Below are positions 1 through 5,896 of a stretch of DNA of 7,717 bases, one piece after another. Within the stretch, counting starts at the first letter, position 1. Each line of letters opens with the position of its first letter. Both the position numbers and the translations under genes were made by a program. The notes beneath the pieces are model-generated. The model saw nothing but the letters and a program-made list of their open reading frames with translations, was not told where the DNA came from and made no database searches. The stretch comes from Deltaproteobacteria bacterium (GTDB lineage: Bacteria; SAR324; NAC60-12). The stretch covers positions 1-7,717 of the forward strand of contig DPLM01000402.1 of the NCBI GenBank assembly GCA_003541985.1. Direction: 5' to 3'.

Positions 1-1
1 C

Positions 2-1822
2 GTTGTCACACTCACTCCAGGGGAGCAGAAGATTGCGGTTGCTTGGGCAGCTATTAATGGGGCGGTCAGCTATAACCTCAACTGGAGCAATACGGCGGGA
101 TATTCTGCACAGATCGAAAATGTTGCTGGGCAGCAGGTGAGCAGTGGCTCAACCGAATTCTCCTTCATACATGCCCCCCTGGAAGCAGGAGTGAATCATA
201 CCTACACCATTGAAGCAGTGGATGCCGATGGTAACGCTATTGTGAGCACCCCAAAAACGGCCTCTGCTCTGCCGCTGAGTTGTCCTATCAAGGACACGAC
301 ACTCAACCAACCCCAAAACCTGCTGGCTTACTATAGCTTTGATGGCAATTTGGAGGACTCGGTAGGCGATTTTGACCTGACCGCCACCGGAGACAGTATT
401 GTCTATGGAGATGGATGTGCCAACGGCACCTCTGGCTACTTCGATGGGGATGGTGGCTACGCTTACAATGTCGACTTTAATGATAGTAATGTCAGTGAGG
501 TAGCTGACGGCAGCTGGACAATCGCTTTCTGGGTAAATGCTGATGAAGATATGAACAAGTTTGCCTCAATGGTGAGCACTACCAGTGTGCCGGAAGAAAG
601 TTGGGGCAAAGGTTTCCAGATTGATGTTACTGATAATCTTCGCCCTCGGCTCTTTGCCTGCAAAAGAGCGGTAGACTGCGCGGAAGAGGCTAACACGGAG
701 AACTATGACAACACCATGACCGCGCCGAGGGAGAAGGCTCTCAAACTTGGTGAATGGACGCACATTGCTGTGACGATGGATAACCAAACTGCTGTGATGT
801 ATTTAGATGGTGAGGAAGTTATCAGCCAGTCTGGGCTGGTTACTGAGTTCAAACGCCTAAAGGTGGGCCTCAATCGTTGGGAACAGCAACCTTGGAAGGG
901 GTACCTAGATGAACTGATGATTTTTGGCGATGCTCTGACTGCTAATGAAGTCTTGACAGTCTACAACAACGTACTTCCAGCCAAGCCAGAGAACCTATTG
1001 GTGGTCAATCAAACATATAGCCAACTCCAAATTTCCTGGGACACTCTTGAAGGGATAGATGAATATCGTGTCTATTACAGTGAGACTGACATTGTTAATG
1101 AGAACAGTCCGTATTTTACGGTTATCGGAACAAATTCCCTTCTATTCTCAGGTACCTCAGGAGAGCAGACCTACACTTTTGCTGTAGCAGGAATCAACAT
1201 ACTAGGGATTGGTGAGTTGTCTAATCCGCAATCGGGAACTGTTCGTGAGCAAGACTGCGGATTGATTGTCAACTGTTACTTCGCAGAACTCCCTACTACA
1301 CCAATTAAAACTTCTAAAAATGATACAGTTCTGTTTTATAACTCTAGTGAATATCAAGGCTGGAACAATACGAAAAGAAGTGACAAGACAACTGGAATTC
1401 GTATTGAAATTTGGACTACAAACCATGCTTCTGGTCGTAAAAGCGCAAACTCTCCAAGCAACACCCCGATTGTAGAGATTAATTCCAATAAAGAAGGATC
1501 TCTTTACCAAGATATCACTGTTGAGCCTGGAGAAACACTGGACTGGAGTTTCGTATACCGCTCACGAGATCCTCGCTACAATGCAACTGTTGCACTTGAA
1601 TTAGGCGCTCCTGATGCCGAAGTTGAAGTTGGGCAGTACACAACTAAGGATTGGCAAACATTCAGCGGGCAATATACAGTCCCATCTGGTGTTACAACCC
1701 TGAGGGTGAGATTTAGTGGTGTAGAGGACTCATATGATTCTGGATCCTATGGTCATCTGCTAGATTTAGTATCATTTTCCAAAAGTGGTAATGAGACAGG
1801 ATCAGCCACGATCATTCAATAA
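2..1822 (+). CDS. Large extracellular FN3/LamG/carbohydrate-binding-like protein, 3' part (5' truncated)
   Basis: The reading frame is open from base 2, so the real start lies outside the window; the GTG at 137 is internal. The visible part is 606 residues. In order: an FN3-like stretch (about 1-88; VAWAAINGAVSYNLNWS is a typical FN3 B/C-strand pattern); a LamG/concanavalin A-like domain (about 107-323, bases 320-970) with LAYYSFDGNLEDSVG, WTIAFWVNA, WTHIAVTMD, MYLDGEEV and GYLDELMIFG; a second FN3 domain (about 328-413); and a C-terminal beta-sandwich (about 419-593). The last resembles galactose-binding/DUF642-like domains that carry an EIW motif, a VEIN motif, LYQDITVEPGETLDWSF and a YTVPSG segment. 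LamG and FN3 domains are common in secreted adhesins and polysaccharide-binding or -degrading enzymes. No catalytic domain is visible, so an enzymatic part, if any, would be upstream. The 3' third (from about 1000) is clearly more AT-rich than the start. The C terminus shows no LPXTG, PEP-CTERM or Por-type sorting signal. Cell-surface or secreted location is inferred. Confidence 0.9.
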   Translation, partial: VVTLTPGEQKIAVAWAAINGAVSYNLNWSNTAGYSAQIENVAGQQVSSGSTEFSFIHAPLEAGVNHTYTIEAVDADGNAIVSTPKTASALPLSCPIKDTTLNQPQNLLAYYSFDGNLEDSVGDFDLTATGDSIVYGDGCANGTSGYFDGDGGYAYNVDFNDSNVSEVADGSWTIAFWVNADEDMNKFASMVSTTSVPEESWGKGFQIDVTDNLRPRLFACKRAVDCAEEANTENYDNTMTAPREKALKLGEWTHIAVTMDNQTAVMYLDGEEVISQSGLVTEFKRLKVGLNRWEQQPWKGYLDELMIFGDALTANEVLTVYNNVLPAKPENLLVVNQTYSQLQISWDTLEGIDEYRVYYSETDIVNENSPYFTVIGTNSLLFSGTSGEQTYTFAVAGINILGIGELSNPQSGTVREQDCGLIVNCYFAELPTTPIKTSKNDTVLFYNSSEYQGWNNTKRSDKTTGIRIEIWTTNHASGRKSANSPSNTPIVEINSNKEGSLYQDITVEPGETLDWSFVYRSRDPRYNATVALELGAPDAEVEVGQYTTKDWQTFSGQYTVPSGVTTLRVRFSGVEDSYDSGSYGHLLDLVSFSKSGNETGSATIIQ

Positions 1823-2198
1823 GTGACTGCACCACCCCATGATGACTATATTGAGACCTCTCCCTTCAACAACTATTCTCCAGAATGGTATAACTCAAAA
1901 AGATACCAGTTATTTGAAACCAGTCAGGGAGGATGACTTTGATTGTTGCTGCTGGAGATAAGATTCGAGAAAAAGGCAAACGCATTTCTGTGCTGTAAGT
2001 GCTCATTTTGACTTATCAAACTCGACAATCACAAAGGATGGGTTGGTAAGGAATCTGAGCGAGGTTCATATCAATCAGAAATATTCTCCAATAACTAAAT
2101 TTGAAGGACTACATTTTAAACAAGAACAAAATACGCTGTATTTTATTCAAAATTCAGACTCTGAAGTACTAGTCGGGTCAATGCCATTCAGCTGCTAA
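1823..2198 (+). pseudogene. Decayed gene remnant, Cache-like sensor domain fragment
   Basis: Three consecutive open stretches in different frames read as one degraded protein. Directly after the TAA at 1820-1822 the same frame is open for 37 codons (ending at the TGA at 1934-1936; includes PFNNYSPEWYNSKRYQLFET). The sense then shifts to the frame of base 1933 (TLIVAAGDKIREKGKRISVL, stop at 1996-1998) and shifts again to the frame of base 1998 (SAHFDLSNSTITKDGLVRN and on to TAA at 2196-2198). Joined together, the text has the pattern of the membrane-distal part of a dCache_1 sensor domain: a 'pI.e.GK.iGVLsA.fDLs' strand pair, then 'GL....E.yiN..Y...T.FEG'. Such domains occur in periplasmic parts of histidine kinases, cyclases and chemoreceptors. 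No transmembrane segment or output domain follows. I infer a frameshifted relic; family assignment is from memory of the motif pattern and is moderate at best. Sequencing error could mimic one frameshift but hardly both plus the stop. Confidence 0.5.
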
Positions 2199-2221
2199 TA
2201 TCCATTAACTATTAACCATAT

Positions 2222-2250
2222 AGGAGAGGCGTTCGCGTCTCTCCTTTTTT
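2222..2250 (+). terminator. Intrinsic (rho-independent) terminator
   Basis: A stem of 10 base pairs (AGGAGAGGCG with CGTCTCTCCT, one G-U pair) encloses a TTCG tetraloop and runs into a T tract (2245-2250). It lies about 25 bases after the end of the degraded sensor remnant and about 400 after the LamG protein's stop, so it is the likely end of that rightward transcript. No A tract on its left side supports activity on the other strand. Confidence 0.9.
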
Positions 2251-2534
2251 GTGCCCTCTGCTCCCTTCTACAAGACAACCTCTGCTGCTCTCCTTAGAGA
2301 TTTTGCTTCCACTTCTCAGCTTATCACTAAGACTGATCTGCTGCTTTGCTTTCTCCCTCAGGGAAAAAGAGCCCATCGCGCTGATGAGAGGTTACTCCAA
2401 GCTTCTCCATTTCCTCACATCTTAGTTAAACACAATCCCCCACCCAACAATGGCGTGGTCCTCTTTCTCTCAACGGGCGAGGGTTTTCGGAAAGTCGCAT
2501 TCATCCCACAAAAATATCCTAATCCGCTGTACTC

Positions 2535-3158
2535 TCAAAGCACCGTTAGCAAGACCAGCTTGCACTTCGAACCTTCACTAAGGATATAGTCAATGGTTTG
2601 TAATTCGCTGAGTTCAGCCTGACTAGCTTGCTCCAACTCGTTGAGCAGGCTTCCGAAATTACTTTTTAGCCAGAATTCGTCCCGAACGGTGAAGCAGATC
2701 TGTCCACCAGATTTAGTGATACGCAACATCTCATGTAGGGCATCGGGTTGCACATGCCCCAGGGTGAATGTACCGATGCAGATCACCGCATCGTAGATAT
2801 CCGCTGCTATTCGCAAAGGCTGGTTCAGATCCACTTGCTGCAGTGCCCGATAACACCCCTTGGCTTTTGCCTCAGCCAACATGGATTGAGAATAATCAAC
2901 CCCATCAATTTGGAACTTTCTCGCTTTCACAAGGAGTTGACCAACCAATCCAGTCCCACAGCCGGCGTCTAGTACAAGAGCCTCATCCATCGGCAGGTAC
3001 TTCGACAACAGTTCTACACTTCGCGCAGGCGCCTGGTAGCCAAAGTTGTCTAGCAGATCCTGATCATAGGTTGTGGCCCAAAAACCATAGGCTTCAGAGA
3101 TATCTTGCAGGCTCTTAGCGTTGAGTACCTTATCGTGAATTTCAGTTCGATGCCCCAT
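2535..3158 (-). CDS. Class I SAM-dependent methyltransferase, METTL27/WBSCR27-like
   Basis: This 207-residue protein is a complete Rossmann-fold methyltransferase. Motif I is VLDAGCGTG (62-70), which binds the SAM methionine/ribose part. The acidic loop after beta-2 is IDGVDYS (84-90), with the Asp expected to contact the ribose hydroxyls. A segment DAVICIGTFTLGHV (123-136) corresponds to motifs II/post-II, and GGQICFTVRDEFW (151-163) to the later beta strands. The N-terminal SLQDISEAYGFWATTYDQDL (16-35) is typical of the METTL27-like group, and the C terminus (CKLVLLTVL) matches where these proteins normally end, so it is not truncated. The substrate is unknown. The ATG at 3158 is preceded by AGAGGA (3171-3166) with a 7-base gap, which fixes the start. 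It is transcribed alone; I see no clear terminator after it. The family is confident, the substrate not. Confidence 0.93.
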   Translation of the reverse strand: MGHRTEIHDKVLNAKSLQDISEAYGFWATTYDQDLLDNFGYQAPARSVELLSKYLPMDEALVLDAGCGTGLVGQLLVKARKFQIDGVDYSQSMLAEAKAKGCYRALQQVDLNQPLRIAADIYDAVICIGTFTLGHVQPDALHEMLRITKSGGQICFTVRDEFWLKSNFGSLLNELEQASQAELSELQTIDYILSEGSKCKLVLLTVL

Positions 3159-3165
3159 TCAGTGT

Positions 3166-3171
3166 TCCTCT
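3166..3171 (-). promoter_or_regulatory. Ribosome binding site of the methyltransferase gene
   Basis: AGAGGA on the minus strand, 7 bases before the ATG at 3158. It is the best Shine-Dalgarno match among the genes in this window and decides the methyltransferase start. Confidence 0.75.
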
Positions 3172-3192
3172 ATTTTAAATTCATAAACAATG

Positions 3193-3205
3193 TGACCCTG
3201 GGTCA
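3193..3205. promoter_or_regulatory. Perfect 13-bp palindrome, candidate operator
   Basis: TGACCC-T-GGGTCA is a perfect inverted repeat with a single central base, 35 bases upstream of the methyltransferase ATG. On the minus strand it sits where a -35 region could fall, with AT-rich DNA (TTTATGAATTTAAAAT) between it and the ribosome binding site. A dimeric repressor or activator site is a reasonable inference, but no regulator family is recognised and only one copy is present. Confidence 0.4.
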
Positions 3206-3561
3206 GGGGTACAGGCTTAACTTAGCACTAGGTCTGGCCCAAATGGAAAGGGGATTGGATAGGCCTTTCCCTGTTTGAAGATAGCTTGTTCCAGTCTTCA
3301 TAAAATCTACATATTCTCTCCCCTATTTCCCCACATTTTTCTCCTATGTTGTAAGGAAGCCATTAATAAATCAATTCCCAAGGCTCTTCAGATGCACTCC
3401 TGCCCCCTTTCATAACTTTGTTAGGAACGCTTTTTTGGAAAAATTGCTACTTTATTTACAATTCCGAATTATTTTTCATGAATTATGCAGCTGAGTGTTC
3501 AGCAAAAAAAGGGTTCTTTAGTCATAACCTGAAAAAGATTGCAAGACCCATTGAATACTTG
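3206..3561. other. Non-coding AT-rich intergenic region
   Basis: No coding sequence is supported here. The stretch contains runs of A and T, a weak hairpin at 3245-3270 and one isolated half of a CIRCE-like motif (TTAGCACTA at 3222-3230). The open frame beginning with TTG at 3418 has no ribosome binding site, reads into the CIRCE element and is not convincing. Part of the region presumably carries promoter elements for the two divergent flanking genes. Confidence 0.6.
3245..3270. repeat. Short inverted repeat (7-bp arms)
   Basis: GGAAAGG and CCTTTCC flank a 12-base loop. There is no T tract on either side, so it is not a convincing terminator. It may be chance; it is listed only because it lies in the gap upstream of the methyltransferase. 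Confidence 0.25.
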
Positions 3562-3592
3562 TTGACAAAGTTGCTAGCACTTGCTCTCATAG
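3562..3592 (+). promoter_or_regulatory. Candidate sigma-70-type promoter of the CIRCE-controlled gene
   Basis: A perfect -35 hexamer, TTGACA, lies at 3562-3567. The -10 is weak: TCTCAT follows at a 17-base spacing and TCATAG at 19. Both candidates fall inside the CIRCE palindrome, which is the usual arrangement for HrcA repression, where the repressor covers the -10 and start site. Confidence 0.5.
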
Positions 3593-3600
3593 AGTGCTAG
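3574..3600 (+). promoter_or_regulatory. CIRCE element (HrcA operator)
   Basis: CTAGCACTT, nine bases, GAGTGCTAG. The known CIRCE consensus is TTAGCACTC-N9-GAGTGCTAA; this copy keeps the nine-base spacer and the TAGCACT/AGTGCTA core exactly and differs only in the outermost base of each arm and in one inner arm base. CIRCE is bound by the repressor HrcA and gives heat induction, typically of groESL, dnaK or hrcA operons. Here the element overlaps the predicted promoter and ends 26 bases before the ATG at 3627, so it most likely controls the small gene there. No chaperone gene is in the window. Confidence 0.85.
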
Positions 3601-3626
3601 TAATAAATTTTCCAAAAAAGGTAACG

Positions 3627-3869
3627 ATGAAAAAAAGAAATGACTCAGCATCGAATGAGTTTGTATTTGAAAATGAGACTTGGAGGGAGGATAGTGCAAA
3701 AGAGCGCCAGCATGCAAAGATTCAGGCAGCTGTGCAGCACTTTTTGAACAGAGGGAAAAAAATTGAGATCCTTCCTCCACAGCCAGATCGGGAATCACGC
3801 AATGTGCAGGCTGACCACTGGGGTGGGGCGTACGAAGAATTCGATGACGTCCTCACCAGTCTGAACTAG
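3627..3869 (+). CDS. Small hypothetical protein under CIRCE control
   Basis: An 80-residue protein of unrecognised family. The frame is open further upstream to a GTG at 3594, but that codon lies within the CIRCE palindrome; the ATG at 3627, preceded by AAAAAAGG with a short gap, is the better start. The sequence is highly charged and hydrophilic with no signal peptide or membrane segment, so it should be cytosolic. A central helix (about 18-39, EDSAKERQHAKIQAAVQHFL) leads into FLNRGKKIEILPPQP (about 38-52), followed by a tail with WGGAYEEFDDVLTSL. The 'helix, FL.(R)G(G)KI..(I/L)PP' pattern occurs in small proteobacterial proteins such as the RNA-polymerase-associated SutA; the resemblance here is short and only suggestive. 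It starts with a run of seven A bases within codons 2-4. Being placed behind an HrcA operator implies heat- or stress-induced expression. It is a single-gene transcript as far as can be seen. Confidence 0.8.
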   Translation: MKKRNDSASNEFVFENETWREDSAKERQHAKIQAAVQHFLNRGKKIEILPPQPDRESRNVQADHWGGAYEEFDDVLTSLN

Positions 3870-3914
3870 GCTACAAGCTTATTGAATTATCAGATTCTGA
3901 CGATTCAGCAGCCC

Positions 3915-3947
3915 AAAAAAACGTATAGAGAACGTTCGCGTCCTACG
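3915..3947 (-). terminator. Intrinsic terminator of the DUF3187 operon
   Basis: Read on the minus strand, AGGACG-CGAA-CGTTCT forms a 6-bp stem (one G-U) extended by an outer CGT/ACG pairing with a four-base bulge, and is followed by seven T. It begins three bases after the stop codon at 3951. On the plus strand the G-U becomes an A-C mismatch, so action on the small CIRCE-controlled gene is possible but weaker. Confidence 0.65.
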
Positions 3948-3950
3948 GTT

Positions 3951-4658
3951 TCAGAATCCCATGTAGAAACCAAAGAAAGTTCCAACACCCCCCAGCTCTA
4001 GAGTCTTGTTACGAGATTCGACAGTGAGCGGAGCTCGAATGTAGTACTGTGAAAGCATGACCCCGTACTCCCCGGAAGGAAAGCGAATTCCCCATTTGTA
4101 GTAGTAAGGTTCCAAAACTTCACCAAAAACTACCGAATAGTTATTGGTCCCGTCACTCTCAACAAGATATTCTTCAACCTTACTCAGGTAGTTTCCAGTA
4201 CCAACTCCGACAAATGGATAAAAGAAGCCGAATCGACCATAGAGGCTTAATCCGTAGAGCAGACCAATGGTTTCCGTGATGGTACGACTTCCCTCGCCGA
4301 ATCGATACTCTTGATTGTAGTTCGGGAGTAAGAAAACGCCGCTAGGTGGGTCGTTCTGAGCAATACCTGAGAGCAGATCAATGCTGAATCCGATACCCAA
4401 GTAGCCATTGACTCGATAGTACTCGAATGAGATCACCGTAGGTTCCACTTTAGGGTCATAGGATACCGCCCCGTAATCGTTTTCCATCGCACTTAGATAA
4501 TCACTATCAGCGGCAAATGGCGGTGCATTGCGTTTGGTGTCAATGCTACCGTACTGAAGTGAGGTGAAGTAGAAGGTCTGCTCTACAGCTTGCGCTGTAT
4601 TAACCATAACGGACCAAATTAGCAAGAGCAGGCTCCAGCGAATGACTTGCCTCACCAT
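3951..4658 (-). CDS. Predicted small outer-membrane beta-barrel protein
   Basis: 235 residues with a clear Sec signal peptide: basic start MVRQVIRW, hydrophobic core SLLLLIWSVMV, and an AQA cleavage site after residue 24. The mature part shows alternating polar/hydrophobic strands rich in Tyr, Phe and Gly (for example VISFEYYRVNGYLGIGFSID, LLYGLSLYGRFGFFYPFVGV, YYYKWGIRFPSGEYGVML) and ends in Phe, the usual C-terminal residue of BAM-assembled barrels. About eight strands would fit. I do not recognise a named family. The ATG overlaps the stop of the upstream DUF3187-like gene by seven bases (ATGGTGA), so the two are translationally coupled; GGGG five bases upstream is a weak ribosome binding site. 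Function is unknown: a structural, transport or adhesion role in the outer membrane are all possible. Confidence 0.85.
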   Translation of the reverse strand: MVRQVIRWSLLLLIWSVMVNTAQAVEQTFYFTSLQYGSIDTKRNAPPFAADSDYLSAMENDYGAVSYDPKVEPTVISFEYYRVNGYLGIGFSIDLLSGIAQNDPPSGVFLLPNYNQEYRFGEGSRTITETIGLLYGLSLYGRFGFFYPFVGVGTGNYLSKVEEYLVESDGTNNYSVVFGEVLEPYYYKWGIRFPSGEYGVMLSQYYIRAPLTVESRNKTLELGGVGTFFGFYMGF

Positions 4659-5797
4659 CTCAACCCCGCATCAAAAAAGACAACGAAGTCAGTCTCGTTC
4701 CCACGATTACTGTAATCCTGTACAAAGCCAGTGTCGAACTGAAGATTAAAGATTTGAATCTTGTAACCAACCATAATCAATGCGGTAGATGCCTGTAAGT
4801 TGTAGTTGCGAACCTCCTCGGGAATCGATGAAGATGGATCTCCTTCTGCTGGAAAAATGCTGGTTTGAATCACATTCTGGATGACCAGAGACTGATTGGA
4901 GAACATCATCCACTCGAGGCTGATGAAACGGTGGAAAACCGAATCGGAGACCCAGGATGGGTTTTTTCCAAAACTTGTCATTCCCTGCCCAAAGTAGACA
5001 AACCAGGGATCAAAACCCTTGGAAAATGTAAACATGTAGCCCCGGTCATCAGCCCCAGAACTGACCTGCCCTCCATCTGTCTTCTCGCCATTGGCGACCT
5101 TGTAGTTCAGCTTAAGTGTAAAGGCTGGTATGATCCGGCCACCCTCCCAGAGATTCCACTTGATTCCCAAGCTGGTGTCTCCACGCATCCCAAGGAAGGT
5201 GTCACCATAGATTGGGGAATCATCTGCAACAAGCAATTCTCCATTGCGAGCTACATAATAGCCAAATTTGTTGCGATCTGAGTATTCTCGATAGGCACCC
5301 TCTTGTTCTCCATCTGAGACACCAACTATTCCGTGAAAAGCTTCTACGTATTCGTCCATAATACCTCCTGCCAAGGTCAGGAAGGGCAACTCAACTGATA
5401 ATTCAATAGATGGTGTGAAGCCGTACTTGAAACGAAAGTTTTGGCGGTAGCTCTCCACGTCCATGTACAGGCCCAAATTTGGCACTACTTGGCTCGTATC
5501 TGCGCTGTTGAAATCACTGGCAACAATTCCCCGGTCATATTCGGTTTTGGTGATTTGCTGAGTACTGCCCTGAGTATTGACAAAGGTGTTCGCCATCGAG
5601 AAGCTATAACTAGTAAGCGCTTCCCCATCCGGTAAGGTGGCTGTGTTTTCTGGATACATCCACAAGTAGGCGTGAGTCACCGGGTAGTGGTTCCGGACTT
5701 CCAAAGGGCCAAGGCCTGCATTACGAGTCCGTGCGGGCAACGTAGACGCTGCGAGCAAAAAGATGAGCAATAAACTGGGGAAGGCAAGTCGATTCAT
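4652..5797 (-). CDS. DUF3187-like outer-membrane protein
   Basis: 381 residues, first gene of a leftward two-gene operon. A signal peptide (MNRLAFPSLLLIFLLAAS, cleavage near residue 22 after LPA) is followed by GPLEVRNHYPV (30-40), then amphipathic strands and the segments FRFKYGFTPSIELSVELPFL (121-140), GGIMDEYVEAFHGIVG (144-159) and GDTFLGMRGDTSLGIKW (198-214). The GPL..RN..P start, the 'YG.T..IEL..E.PF' strand and the 'GG.MD...E.FH' motif are characteristic of DUF3187 proteins, which are predicted barrels of unknown function. The chain ends in Trp (DAGLRW), a normal BAM signal. No Shine-Dalgarno sequence precedes the ATG at 5797 (CATCTCCACAA), so initiation may rely on a weak or leaderless mechanism. 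The gene is divergent from the HTH-repeat gene across about 100 bp. Confidence 0.88.
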   Translation of the reverse strand: MNRLAFPSLLLIFLLAASTLPARTRNAGLGPLEVRNHYPVTHAYLWMYPENTATLPDGEALTSYSFSMANTFVNTQGSTQQITKTEYDRGIVASDFNSADTSQVVPNLGLYMDVESYRQNFRFKYGFTPSIELSVELPFLTLAGGIMDEYVEAFHGIVGVSDGEQEGAYREYSDRNKFGYYVARNGELLVADDSPIYGDTFLGMRGDTSLGIKWNLWEGGRIIPAFTLKLNYKVANGEKTDGGQVSSGADDRGYMFTFSKGFDPWFVYFGQGMTSFGKNPSWVSDSVFHRFISLEWMMFSNQSLVIQNVIQTSIFPAEGDPSSSIPEEVRNYNLQASTALIMVGYKIQIFNLQFDTGFVQDYSNRGNETDFVVFFDAGLRW

Positions 5798-5896
5798 TTG
5801 TGGAGATGCCGTCAGCGAGAAGGTAGTGAATTCCGGCAGAAAAGATTTTGCCAGTCAATCAAGACCTGTACCAATTCATTGGAACAAGAGAGGTTC

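Noticed and set aside
1926..1998. Possible small gene starting ATG at 1933 after GGGAGG
   Set aside because: The purine run touches the ATG without spacing and the frame closes after 21 codons; it is better explained as one piece of the degraded sensor relic.
2251..2589. Open frame of 112 codons on the plus strand
   Set aside because: It begins with GTG right at the terminator's T tract, has no ribosome binding site, reads as low-sense protein and overlaps the 3' end of the methyltransferase on the other strand.
2768..3118. Open frames on the plus strand within the methyltransferase
   Set aside because: They are antisense to a complete gene with all expected motifs and have no coding features of their own.
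3222..3230. TTAGCACTA, a possible second CIRCE element
   Set aside because: Only one half-site is present; no GAGTGCTAA-like arm follows at nine bases.
3418..3600. 60-codon open frame before the CIRCE-controlled gene
   Set aside because: TTG start without a ribosome binding site, AT-rich non-protein-like text, and it runs through the promoter and CIRCE element.
4865..5281. 138-codon open frame on the plus strand
   Set aside because: It is antisense to the DUF3187-like gene, whose signal peptide, motifs and C-terminal Trp mark the true coding strand.
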